Shown in pieces: positions 8,165-16,797 of a stretch of 64,000 nt of DNA (its first letter is position 1; every line of letters begins with the position of its first letter). The position numbers and the translations under genes were made by a program. The stretch lies in the NCBI RefSeq assembly GCF_000025725.1, contig NC_013943.1, forward strand, positions 1 through 64,000, read 5' to 3'. The stretch comes from Denitrovibrio acetiphilus DSM 12809. GTDB lineage: Bacteria > Chrysiogenota > Deferribacteres > Deferribacterales > Geovibrionaceae. The notes under the pieces are model-generated. The model worked only from the letters and a program-made list of their open reading frames with translations, did no database searches and was not told the origin of the DNA.

Positions 8165-8662
8165 ATGACGTTCGAGCAACTTACTGAAAAACTGTCTGCA
8201 CAGTTCCCTGAAAAGCTTAACTGCTACACAGAGTTCAAATGCAACTTTATCAAAGTGAAGGATTCTTCTGTTTATAAAGACGTGCTGCAGGCACTGTTTA
8301 CAGAGTTCTCCTTCAAGTATATGGTCGACGTTGTTGCAACACACTGGCCCAAAAAGCGTGAGAAGTTTGAAATAACAAACAATCTGTTCTCTATAGAGAA
8401 TAAGCTCAGGGTCTTTGTTAAGACTGCAAGCGAAGACAACAAGTTCCCGACTATCACAGATATCTGGGCAGGTGCCAATCTGATGGAAAGGGAGCAGTAC
8501 GACCTTGTCGGTGTTATTTTCGAAGGACACCCAGACCTCAAAAGAGTGCTTCTGCCTGAGTTCTTTGAAGGACACCCTCTCAGAAAAGACTTTCCGCTTA
8601 AGGAGAGAACCTGGTTCAACAATGCTGATGAACAGGGTCTCGGACTTAAGTTTACAAGGTAG
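8165..8662 (+). CDS. nuoC: NADH-quinone oxidoreductase subunit C
   Basis: The 30-kDa-type peripheral subunit of complex I (165 aa), without a redox centre. The family signature appears in the second half (ERE-YDL-GV-FEGHPDL-R, then GHPLRKDFPL). It is separate from NuoD, unlike the fused NuoCD of enterobacteria. The Shine-Dalgarno is TAAGGGG, overlapping the nuoB stop. Confidence 0.96.
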   Translation: MTFEQLTEKLSAQFPEKLNCYTEFKCNFIKVKDSSVYKDVLQALFTEFSFKYMVDVVATHWPKKREKFEITNNLFSIENKLRVFVKTASEDNKFPTITDIWAGANLMEREQYDLVGVIFEGHPDLKRVLLPEFFEGHPLRKDFPLKERTWFNNADEQGLGLKFTR

Positions 8663-8673
8663 GGGCTGAAAAT

Positions 8674-9861
8674 ATGAGTAGGATAGAAAACGTATCGGAA
8701 GTAGTAACCATAAACATGGGACCTCAGCACCCCAGTACACATGGTGTTTTGAGACTTATTGTAGACCTTGACGGTGAGACTATCGTCAATGTTGAGCCTG
8801 ACGTGGGCTTTCTGCATAGAGGTACCGAAAAACTTGCTGAAAACAGAACATATCATCAGACAATTCCTCTTACAGACAGACTCGACTACTTATCACCTCT
8901 TTCAAATAACCTTGCATATTGTCTTGCTGTAGAGAAATTTTTTAATGTTGAAATTCCGGAAAGAGCTGAATATCTCAGAATTATTCTTACTGAAATGTCC
9001 AGACTCGTTTCCCACTTAGTATGGATCGCAACTCACGCACTCGATATAGGTGCTATGACAGTGTTCCTTTACGCCTTCCGCGAACGTGAAGAGCTGCTCG
9101 ACCTGTTTGAAATGGGAACAGGACAGCGTATGACATCTTCATGGATGAGGATTGGCGGCGTAAGAGAAGATATGCCTGAAGAGTTTTATACTACTCTTGC
9201 AGACTTCGTCAGCAGATTTGAAGCAAACGTTGACACATATGAAAATCTTCTTACAACCAACAGGATATGGATGGGTCGTACAATAGGAATTGGTCACCTC
9301 ACTGCTGAGGAAACAATGGTCTATGGTACATCAGGCCCTCTTATGAGAGGTTCCGGTGTTGATTTCGACCTGAGAAGGGACGAAACCTACAGCATCTATG
9401 ACAGATTTAACTGGGAAATCCCTGTTGAACAGGAAGGCGATACATACGCCAGATATAAAGTCAGAATGAAAGAGATGCGCGAATCAAATAAAATTCTCGC
9501 TCAGGCTCTCGAACAGATGCCGGCTGAAGGCGAAGTTATGACAGACGATCCACGTGTGTCTATGCCTAAGCATGAAGATGTCTATGAGCGCATGGAAGCT
9601 CTTATTAGAAGATTTTATATTGTTTCCAAAGGCTTCAGACCTCCGAAAGGCGAAACCTATCAAGGCATAGAGGGAACCAAAGGCGAGGTTGGTTTTTACC
9701 TTGTCAGCGAAGGGGAAGAGAGACCTTACAGAATGAAGATCAGATCCCCCTCATTTGTCAACCTTGGAGTTCTCAACAAAATGGCTAAGGGTCACATGCT
9801 GGCTGACCTTGTTGCTGTCATCGGTACAAATGACGTTGTACTCGGTGAGATCGACAGGTAA
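8674..9861 (+). CDS. nuoD: NADH-quinone oxidoreductase subunit D
   Basis: The 49-kDa subunit, related to the [NiFe]-hydrogenase large subunit; it shapes the quinone cavity with NuoB. The start region has the signature NMGPQHPSTHGVLR (14-27), including the His that contacts quinone, then GFLHRGTEK. The C-terminus ends GEIDR as in the family. 395 aa, normal. It lies 11 bp after nuoC. Confidence 0.97.
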   Translation: MSRIENVSEVVTINMGPQHPSTHGVLRLIVDLDGETIVNVEPDVGFLHRGTEKLAENRTYHQTIPLTDRLDYLSPLSNNLAYCLAVEKFFNVEIPERAEYLRIILTEMSRLVSHLVWIATHALDIGAMTVFLYAFREREELLDLFEMGTGQRMTSSWMRIGGVREDMPEEFYTTLADFVSRFEANVDTYENLLTTNRIWMGRTIGIGHLTAEETMVYGTSGPLMRGSGVDFDLRRDETYSIYDRFNWEIPVEQEGDTYARYKVRMKEMRESNKILAQALEQMPAEGEVMTDDPRVSMPKHEDVYERMEALIRRFYIVSKGFRPPKGETYQGIEGTKGEVGFYLVSEGEERPYRMKIRSPSFVNLGVLNKMAKGHMLADLVAVIGTNDVVLGEIDR

Positions 9862-9873
9862 GGGGAAGCAGAT

Positions 9874-10380
9874 ATGGCAGAAAATGAAGTATTAGTAACT
9901 CAGGAATTCGATCCGACAGTATGTGACGAGATATGTGAGCAGTATAAAGACTGGGCGGGAGCAACAATACCTGTTCTTCAGAAAACTCAGGATGCTTACG
10001 GATTTCTCTTCCCGGAACTCGTAGAGAGAATTGCGGACAATCTGAATATGTCACCGCACCAGATTTACGGTGTGATAACCTTTTACGCACAGTTCTATAC
10101 CAAACCAAGAGGTAAATATATCATAAGGGTTTGCAGAGGGACTGCTTGCCACGTTCAGGGTTCAGGGCGTATCTCTGAGATTGTTAAAGAAGAGTTTAAA
10201 ATTAGTAACGGTGAAACAAGTGGGGATCTTAAGTTCACACTTGAAGAGGTTTCCTGCATCGGTGCATGCGGTATGGCTCCCGTTATTATGATTAATAATA
10301 AAACTTACGGTAACCTTAAACCTGAAGATGCCAGAAAGATCTTCAGGGAATATGCGAACCTTCCGGAAGATCAGGGGTAG
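9874..10380 (+). CDS. nuoE: NADH-quinone oxidoreductase subunit E
   Basis: The 24-kDa thioredoxin-like subunit carrying [2Fe-2S] cluster N1a in the NADH-dehydrogenase arm. Four cysteine ligands are present: C87 and C92 (CRGTAC), then C128 and C132 (CIGAC). The 168 aa length is normal. Three bases separate its stop from nuoF, so the two are tightly coupled. Confidence 0.97.
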   Translation: MAENEVLVTQEFDPTVCDEICEQYKDWAGATIPVLQKTQDAYGFLFPELVERIADNLNMSPHQIYGVITFYAQFYTKPRGKYIIRVCRGTACHVQGSGRISEIVKEEFKISNGETSGDLKFTLEEVSCIGACGMAPVIMINNKTYGNLKPEDARKIFREYANLPEDQG

Positions 10381-10383
10381 GTT

Positions 10384-12177
10384 ATGAACGAATTTAAAAC
10401 AGATCACGTTGAAGTTCACGTCTGCATGGGAACCGCAGGGGTTGCCTCAGGCGCGATAGAGGTTATGGCTGCCCTCGACGAACAGTTCGAGAAGCATGGT
10501 CTCAAAAACGCTGAATCGAAAGAGAGAAACTGTGAAGCCAAGCAGACAGGATGTCGGGGACTGTGTGCCCGTGACGTGCTTATTGATGTATATATGCCTG
10601 GCGAAAAGTCCATCACATATGAGCATGTTACTGCTGAGATGGTTCCTACCATTGTTGAGGAACACATTATCGGTGGTCAGGTCGTTGAAAAGTGGGCGGC
10701 TAAGGCTGACTACTTCCAGTTCTATGATAAACAGAAGCGCTATGTGCTTCATGACTGCGGTCGTGTAGACCCAGAGAGCCTCGAAGACTATGTAAAACTC
10801 GGCGGATACGAAGCTATCAAAAAAGCTATCACTATGAAGCCGGAAGAAGTTATTGAGGAAGTTAAAGCGTCAGGGCTTCGTGGTCGTGGGGGCGGTGGCT
10901 TCCCGACAGGTCTTAAGTGGACATTTTGCCGTGGAGCTAAAACTGAAGATCATAAATATCTCATCTGTAATGCGGATGAGGGTGACCCTGGAGCGTTCAT
11001 GGATCGTTCCATTATCGAGGGTAACCCCCACGCTGTTATAGAAGGTATGCTTATAGCTGGATACGCAATCGGGTGTGACGAAGGTTACATATACTGTCGT
11101 GCTGAGTATCCTCTTGCTATTGAGCGTGTAATAAAAGCTATCAAAGATGCGGAAGCTGCCGGATATCTCGGCAAAGGTGTTTTCAGCTCTGACTACAACT
11201 TCAAACTGAAGCTGAAAGAGGGTGCCGGAGCATTTGTCTGCGGTGAAGAGACTGCACTTATCGCATCTATTGAAGGCGAAAGAGGGATGCCGAGACCAAG
11301 ACCTCCTTTCCCTGCTGTCCGTGGGTTGTGGCAGAAACCGTCTAACGTTAACAACGTTGAGACATTCGCCAACCTCCCGAACATAATCCTTAAGGGTTCA
11401 GGATGGTATTCCGGAATAGGTACAGAGAAATCAAAAGGTACAAAAATCTTTGCACTTTCAGGAAAGATTAAGTCCAGCGGTCTTGTGGAAGTTCCTATGG
11501 GAATTACTGTGCGCGAGCTCATTTTTGACGTTGGCGGTGGTATCCCGAAAAAGAGAAAATTCAAGGCTGTTCAGCTTGGCGGGCCATCAGGTGGCTGCCT
11601 TACTCCTGACCACCTTGAGACACCGATAGATTACGACTCACTAATAGCTGCGGGTGCCATGATGGGTTCCGGCGGTGTGGTTGTTATGGATGAAACAAAC
11701 TGCATGGTTAACGTTGCGCAGTTCTTCCTCACATTCACTCAGAGAGAGTCATGCGGTAAATGTATACCATGCCGAATCGGTACTAAGACAATGCTTGATA
11801 TCCTCGACAGAATCACAACCGGTAAAGGGCGTGAGGGAGACATCGAACTGCTCCAGCAGATCGGTGAGGACATCAAGACATCTTCACTTTGCGGTCTCGG
11901 ACAGACAGCGCCTAACCCGGTACTTACTACTATTAAGTACTTCAGGCACGAGTACGAGGCGCACATCAAAGACAAAAAATGCCCTGCAAGGGAATGTGCG
12001 GAGCTGATAGAATTTGTCGTTGTGAACGAAAGATGTAAGAAATGCGGTCTCTGTAAAAAAGCCTGCCCTGTTGATGCTATCACATGGGAAAAGAAGCAGT
12101 TTGCAGTTATCGACAACGAAAAATGCGTTAAGTGTCGCGAGTGTATCGTGAACTGCCCATTTAACGCGATAGATTAG
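10384..12177 (+). CDS. nuoF: NuoF with extra ferredoxin domains (HydB-like)
   Basis: The FMN- and NADH-binding subunit. The core contains RGRGGGGFPTGLKW, NADEGDPGAFMDR and the N3 cluster motif SCGKCIPC. At 597 aa it is about 150-170 longer than classical NuoF. Residues 1-75 form a thioredoxin-like [2Fe-2S] domain and the C-terminus adds two [4Fe-4S] motifs (CKKCGLCKKACP, CVKCRECIVNCP). This is the layout of HydB/HndC in multimeric and electron-bifurcating enzymes. In the N-terminal domain the expected second Cys is Gly19 (C14-MGTA-G19), while C57 and C61 are kept and C50 is extra. It remains embedded in a full nuo operon. Confidence 0.94.
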   Translation: MNEFKTDHVEVHVCMGTAGVASGAIEVMAALDEQFEKHGLKNAESKERNCEAKQTGCRGLCARDVLIDVYMPGEKSITYEHVTAEMVPTIVEEHIIGGQVVEKWAAKADYFQFYDKQKRYVLHDCGRVDPESLEDYVKLGGYEAIKKAITMKPEEVIEEVKASGLRGRGGGGFPTGLKWTFCRGAKTEDHKYLICNADEGDPGAFMDRSIIEGNPHAVIEGMLIAGYAIGCDEGYIYCRAEYPLAIERVIKAIKDAEAAGYLGKGVFSSDYNFKLKLKEGAGAFVCGEETALIASIEGERGMPRPRPPFPAVRGLWQKPSNVNNVETFANLPNIILKGSGWYSGIGTEKSKGTKIFALSGKIKSSGLVEVPMGITVRELIFDVGGGIPKKRKFKAVQLGGPSGGCLTPDHLETPIDYDSLIAAGAMMGSGGVVVMDETNCMVNVAQFFLTFTQRESCGKCIPCRIGTKTMLDILDRITTGKGREGDIELLQQIGEDIKTSSLCGLGQTAPNPVLTTIKYFRHEYEAHIKDKKCPARECAELIEFVVVNERCKKCGLCKKACPVDAITWEKKQFAVIDNEKCVKCRECIVNCPFNAID

Positions 12178-12196
12178 GACCGAGGAGAATTTCAGT

Positions 12197-14443
12197 ATGC
12201 TTACTGTAAAAATAAACGGAAAAGAGGTTGAGGTTCCGGCTGGGACAACGATACTCGATGCCGCAAAAGAGGCAGGAGTTCATATTCCCGTGCTTTGCCA
12301 CGACTCCAGACTCAATCCATTCGGTGCTTGCAGGGTCTGCCTTGTTGAGCAGGTTGGTATGCCTAAGCTTCAGGCTGCATGTACAACCCCAGTCACCGAC
12401 AAAATGGAAATCATAACTGAATCTGAAAAGCTCTCCAGAGTGCGTAAGACAGCGGTTGAACTGCTTCTTATAAATCACCCCCTTGACTGTCCTGTTTGTG
12501 ACAAAGGTGGTGAGTGTACTCTGCAAGACCTTACATATGAAGTTGGTGTAACAAAAGTTCGCTTTGACGCTGTACCTAATGACACTCCTGTTGACCACAC
12601 TAACCCTTTCATAGAAAGGGATATAGACAGATGTGTTCTTTGCGGACGCTGTGTGCGTATTTGTGACGAGGTTGTTAATATTCAGGCGATTAGTTTCCTG
12701 AACCGTGGTACAGACACTATGATCGGTACCTCTTTTGAACAGCCTTGGAACTGTGAATACTGCGGTCAATGTATTAGCGTATGTCCTGTCGGCTCACTCA
12801 ACAACAGGGTTTATCTGTTCAAAAACAGACCATGGAATCTGGAAAGTGAAAAGACGATATGTGGTCTCTGCTCTTGCGGATGTACTGTGAGCATCGACTA
12901 CGAAGGGAACGAAGTCTTCCGCATGAATGATATGCCGGAAGAGGGCGTTAATCACGGATACATGTGCGCTAAAGGCCGTTTTGGTTTCGACTTTATGAAT
13001 AGTGTAAAGCGCGAGACTGAGGCTCAGGTCAAAGTTAAAGGCGAAGCTAAAAAAGTTTCTGTAACGGAAGCTGTTGAATATGCCGCTGATAAGATAAAAG
13101 GGGTTTCAAAAGAGAGTGTTGCTCTCGTCGTCTCCCCAAGACTTACAAATGAGGAAGCTTTCCTCGCTGCTAAGCTTGCGTCTGCTATCGGTACTTCAAA
13201 TGTCTTTTCAACTGAGACTGACGAAATTATGCCGGAAGGCACATATGAGGATGTAGAGAACAGTGATGCTCTTACAGTCCTCAATATAAACGTAACAGAA
13301 TCCAATCCTATTCTCGGACTCGCTGTGAGAGTTGCCGCAAGGAAAGAGGGGAGTTCACTTCTTGTCTTCTATCCAAGCATGACTGCACTCAGAAGGGTTT
13401 CCACAAAATTTGTGACAGGCAACCCTGAGAAACTTGCAGAAGAGATGGAGAAATTCTGCGCTGCTATGGGCGGAGCTGACAATGAATACGCTGCTGATGC
13501 CAAGCTTATGCTTGACGCTGAGAAGCCTGTTCTTGTGTTTGACCCGCACAGTAAAGCAGATGCTTATATCGCACAAGAGATCAAGAAGGCTTGCAGCAAA
13601 GTCAAACTTGTTCCTGCCAAACACAAAAATAACTCAGTCGGCATTGTCGACATGGGCTGTGGTGCTAAATCTCCTGCGGAGTTTGCAGCGGGCGTCGAGT
13701 CCGGAAAAATCAAGGCTGTCGTTTGTCTCGGTGAAAACATTGTGACAAGAACAGGCTGGAGCAAACTTTCAGGAGCACTTCAGAAACTTGATCTGCTTAT
13801 GGTTACCGATCCTTTCATGAGCGACACCGCAAAGCTGGCAAATGTCTACATCCCTGTAGCTACTTTTGCAGAGAAGAACGGTTCTTTTACTAACCTTGAA
13901 GGACGTGTTCAACTTGTCAGTAAAGCTGTAGACAAAGGCGTCCCAAGTGATGCCGAGGTGCTGGCTGCATTAGGAAAGGAATTCGGTGCAGAGCTTCCTG
14001 CGGATGCTTATTCCGTGAGAAAGCTTATTGAGAAAGAGGTGAAACTTTATTCCGGTGTCGAGTGGGACGGCGGTACTGTTCCTTATCCATCAGTTTTCAA
14101 AAAAGACATGGAAAAAGCAGCGGTTACAGCTAAAGGCAGCGGCAGGTTCTACCTTTATCCCGCCAGCCTCAGGCTGCATTCAGGTTCTTACACAAGATGG
14201 TCGCCAGACCTCGCGAAAGTATACGGTTCACCGGTGCTTGAGGTAAGCGTTGACGACGCAAAGGAGATGGACCTTAAAGACGGTGACACCGTCAAACTTA
14301 AAGGGGACAGCTTCACTGGTGAGTTTGTTGTTGAGATAGATAAGCAAATGACCAAAGGATGTATATCACTTCCTGAGGACTTTGCTGATACAGCCGACAT
14401 CTTCTCCAACGGAAGATACTTAAAAGCGGAAATTATTAAGTAA
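12197..14443 (+). CDS. nuoG: NADH-quinone oxidoreductase subunit G
   Basis: The 75-kDa iron-sulphur subunit. Clusters in order: a [2Fe-2S] plant-type domain (C34, C45, C48, C62), a His-Cys cluster (H94, C98, C101, C107), two four-Cys motifs (C146-C156 and C186-C196) and the Cys group 222-229 that opens a molybdopterin-oxidoreductase-like domain. That last domain is degenerate, as in all NuoG, and is not expected to bind molybdenum. At 748 aa it is within range. The four-Cys pair at 146-196 is also found in hydrogenase HydA, in keeping with the HydB-like NuoF. Confidence 0.95.
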   Translation: MLTVKINGKEVEVPAGTTILDAAKEAGVHIPVLCHDSRLNPFGACRVCLVEQVGMPKLQAACTTPVTDKMEIITESEKLSRVRKTAVELLLINHPLDCPVCDKGGECTLQDLTYEVGVTKVRFDAVPNDTPVDHTNPFIERDIDRCVLCGRCVRICDEVVNIQAISFLNRGTDTMIGTSFEQPWNCEYCGQCISVCPVGSLNNRVYLFKNRPWNLESEKTICGLCSCGCTVSIDYEGNEVFRMNDMPEEGVNHGYMCAKGRFGFDFMNSVKRETEAQVKVKGEAKKVSVTEAVEYAADKIKGVSKESVALVVSPRLTNEEAFLAAKLASAIGTSNVFSTETDEIMPEGTYEDVENSDALTVLNINVTESNPILGLAVRVAARKEGSSLLVFYPSMTALRRVSTKFVTGNPEKLAEEMEKFCAAMGGADNEYAADAKLMLDAEKPVLVFDPHSKADAYIAQEIKKACSKVKLVPAKHKNNSVGIVDMGCGAKSPAEFAAGVESGKIKAVVCLGENIVTRTGWSKLSGALQKLDLLMVTDPFMSDTAKLANVYIPVATFAEKNGSFTNLEGRVQLVSKAVDKGVPSDAEVLAALGKEFGAELPADAYSVRKLIEKEVKLYSGVEWDGGTVPYPSVFKKDMEKAAVTAKGSGRFYLYPASLRLHSGSYTRWSPDLAKVYGSPVLEVSVDDAKEMDLKDGDTVKLKGDSFTGEFVVEIDKQMTKGCISLPEDFADTADIFSNGRYLKAEIIK

Positions 14444-14470
14444 TGAAAGTTATAGATAAGAGGTAGGGGA

Positions 14471-15457
14471 ATGGTACTCGCGATTGTCTTCACACTAATC
14501 AAGATACTGATTATAGTCGTGTGCACGCTTATCGGTGTAGCCTACATGACCTATGCTGAAAGAAAAGTAATTGGTCATATGCAGGTTCGTCTCGGTCCGT
14601 CACACGTGGGTCCTAAAGGACTATTGCAACCCTTGGCCGACGGTCTGAAACTCTTTGCTAAGGAAGATGTGACTCCGGATATGGTTGATAAACCAGTATT
14701 CTATGTTGCTCCTTTCCTTGGGATGGTTCCAGGTCTTGCAGCCTTTGCGGTTATACCTTTTGCCGATGAGATGACTCTCTTCGGTATGAAGGTTCAGCCT
14801 TATGTATCTGATATCAATGTCGGTCTCCTGTATATACTGGCACTCTCATCAGTGGGCGTGTACGGTATTATTATGTCCGGCTGGGCTTCAAACTCGAAGT
14901 ACTCTACTATGGGGTCACTCCGTTCGACAGCTCAGGTTATCAGCTACGAAACATCTATGGGACTTTCACTTATCGGCCCTGTTCTCCTTGCCGGCTCTCT
15001 GAGCCTAAAGGGCATCACTGATGCACAGGCAGGTATGTGGTTTGTTGTCCCTCAGTTTGTTGCATTTGTCATATTTGTTATCTCCGCAGTTGCGGAAACA
15101 AACAGAGCTCCTTTCGACCTTCCAGAGGCTGAAACAGAGATTGTGTCCGGATTCCACACAGAATACTCTTCCATGAGATTTGCTATGTTCTTTCTTGGGG
15201 AATACGCAAACATGTGGGTTATTGCTTGTGTGTGCGCCATTATGTTTCTTGGCGGTTACAACGGACCACTTCTTCCGCCGCTGGTTTGGTTTTTTATCAA
15301 GGTTCTTGCGTTCATGTTTCTGTACCTGTGGCTCAGAGCTACACTTCCAAGGCTCAGATATGACCAGCTTATGAACCTCGGATGGAAAATACTTATTCCA
15401 ATCGCGCTGGCGAATCTGCTTATAACAAGCATTATCGTCTATGCGGTAAGGAATTAA
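14471..15457 (+). CDS. nuoH: NADH-quinone oxidoreductase subunit H
   Basis: Membrane subunit (328 aa, about eight helices) linking the quinone site to the antiporter arm. Family segments: the acidic and Arg-rich loop near ERKVIGHMQVRLGP (about residue 30), and AETNRAPFDLPEAETE (208-223), which lines the quinone chamber. The ATG follows AGGTAGGGG closely. Confidence 0.97.
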   Translation: MVLAIVFTLIKILIIVVCTLIGVAYMTYAERKVIGHMQVRLGPSHVGPKGLLQPLADGLKLFAKEDVTPDMVDKPVFYVAPFLGMVPGLAAFAVIPFADEMTLFGMKVQPYVSDINVGLLYILALSSVGVYGIIMSGWASNSKYSTMGSLRSTAQVISYETSMGLSLIGPVLLAGSLSLKGITDAQAGMWFVVPQFVAFVIFVISAVAETNRAPFDLPEAETEIVSGFHTEYSSMRFAMFFLGEYANMWVIACVCAIMFLGGYNGPLLPPLVWFFIKVLAFMFLYLWLRATLPRLRYDQLMNLGWKILIPIALANLLITSIIVYAVRN

Positions 15458-15468
15458 GGGGTAGTGAA

Positions 15469-15966
15469 ATGAGAAAGAACATATTTGAAACAATCTTCTT
15501 AACTGAAATCCTGAAAGGGCTCAGCATTACCCTCTCGCACATGTTTAAAAAACCTGTGACATATAAGTACCCTTATGAAGCTACTCCTATTATGGACAGA
15601 TTCAGAGGGATTCAGTATATCAAAACACACGAAGACGGCAGGACAAAATGTGTGGGATGCTACCTCTGCCAGAAGGTCTGCCCTTCAGAGTGCATCCACA
15701 TAGAAACTGACTGCGGTCCTAACGGTGAGAGGCTTATCAGGAAGTATGAGCTTGATCTCTCCAGATGTATCTATTGCGGATACTGCGAAGAGGTCTGCCC
15801 TGTTGACGCCATCCATATGGGGTGGGAGTGGAACACTGTTGACTCAAACAGAGACAACTATGTTATCAACATGAAGACACTTTCCCAGAACTACAAGGAC
15901 AACCTTGAAGGTAACTGGAAGAATAAGCACCTCAAAAAGAAACTTGTTGAAGGAGTTAAGCAATGA
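15469..15966 (+). CDS. nuoI: NADH-quinone oxidoreductase subunit I
   Basis: The 8-iron ferredoxin-like subunit (clusters N6a/N6b) that passes electrons to NuoB. Two motifs are visible: CVGCYLCQKVCP and CIYCGYCEEVCP. The start at 15469 (165 aa) is chosen because it follows TTAAGGGGTAG and avoids overlapping nuoH; the frame is open to 15382. Its stop overlaps the nuoJ start as ATGA. Confidence 0.96.
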   Translation: MRKNIFETIFLTEILKGLSITLSHMFKKPVTYKYPYEATPIMDRFRGIQYIKTHEDGRTKCVGCYLCQKVCPSECIHIETDCGPNGERLIRKYELDLSRCIYCGYCEEVCPVDAIHMGWEWNTVDSNRDNYVINMKTLSQNYKDNLEGNWKNKHLKKKLVEGVKQ

Positions 15967-16475
15967 ACGCAATTCTGGCAAACATAGGATTCTGGGTGCT
16001 GGGAATCACTGCGGTTGTCTCTGCTCTGTTTCTCATAACCAGAGAAAACCCGGTACATTCAGCACTATGGATGCTACTCACATTTTTTAGTGTGGCTGGC
16101 ATCTTCGTACAGCTTGACGCCGAGTTCATTGCGGCTATTCAGGTAATGGTATATGCAGGAGCTATTCTTGTACTGTACATGTTCGTTGTGATGCTGCTTA
16201 ACCCGAAGTCAAACGGTTTTATCAAAATGCCGTTTAAAGTCGTTCTCGGAGGAATTGTTGCTTTCATAGTATTCCTTCAGATCGTAATGACTCTTATGGG
16301 GGCTGACATCATCAAAACGGCAAAGCTGACAGGAATTGCAGATCCGCATAACTTCGGAAATGTGAAAATGTTCGGTATAGACCTTTTTACAACATACCTT
16401 GTGCCTTTCGAGATAGTCTCTATCATGCTTCTCGTAGCAATGATCGGCGCAATCGTAATAGCAAAAAAGGATTAA
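15963..16475 (+). CDS. nuoJ: NADH-quinone oxidoreductase subunit J
   Basis: Membrane subunit (170 aa, five helices) with the typical motif [19 protein letters not shown] in TM3, the helix with a pi-bulge that couples redox to pumping. Overlaps nuoI by four bases and is followed by TAAGGGGG and nuoK. Confidence 0.96.
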   Translation: MNAILANIGFWVLGITAVVSALFLITRENPVHSALWMLLTFFSVAGIFVQLDAEFIAAIQVMVYAGAILVLYMFVVMLLNPKSNGFIKMPFKVVLGGIVAFIVFLQIVMTLMGADIIKTAKLTGIADPHNFGNVKMFGIDLFTTYLVPFEIVSIMLLVAMIGAIVIAKKD

Positions 16476-16485
16476 GGGGGAAAAG

Positions 16486-16788
16486 ATGCTTACGCTTGCA
16501 CATTATCTTGTCCTGAGCGGTATCATCTTTGCCATTGGCATGGCTGGTGTTCTTGTCCGCAGGAACCTTATAGTTATGTTCATGTCACTGGAATTGATGC
16601 TTAACGCTGTTAACATCAACCTCGCAGCCTTTTCGAACTATCTACAGTCCATGACCGGACAGATATTTATCGTGTTCGTTATGGCTGTGGCTGCTGCTGA
16701 AGCCGCTGTTGGTCTCGCTCTGATCATTACTATGTTCAGAAACAAGCAGACCATTAACGCTGATGAAATTAATACAATGAGAGGATAG
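16486..16788 (+). CDS. nuoK: NADH-quinone oxidoreductase subunit K
   Basis: A 100-residue, three-helix subunit homologous to MrpC. Membrane glutamates important for pumping are in place: E in [10 protein letters not shown] (about residue 36) and E in [11 protein letters not shown] (about 71). Shine-Dalgarno AGGGGG overlaps the nuoJ stop. Confidence 0.96.
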   Translation: MLTLAHYLVLSGIIFAIGMAGVLVRRNLIVMFMSLELMLNAVNINLAAFSNYLQSMTGQIFIVFVMAVAAAEAAVGLALIITMFRNKQTINADEINTMRG

Positions 16789-16797
16789 AGGTAGGTT

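Noticed and set aside
8057-8856. Long antisense frames over nuoC
   Set aside because: They overlap conserved nuoB-nuoC-nuoD coding sequence on the other strand and have low-quality, Cys/Phe-rich translations.
12197-14443. NuoG as a formate dehydrogenase or nitrate reductase subunit
   Set aside because: The molybdopterin-like domain is degenerate, and the gene lies in the exact nuoG place of a full operon.
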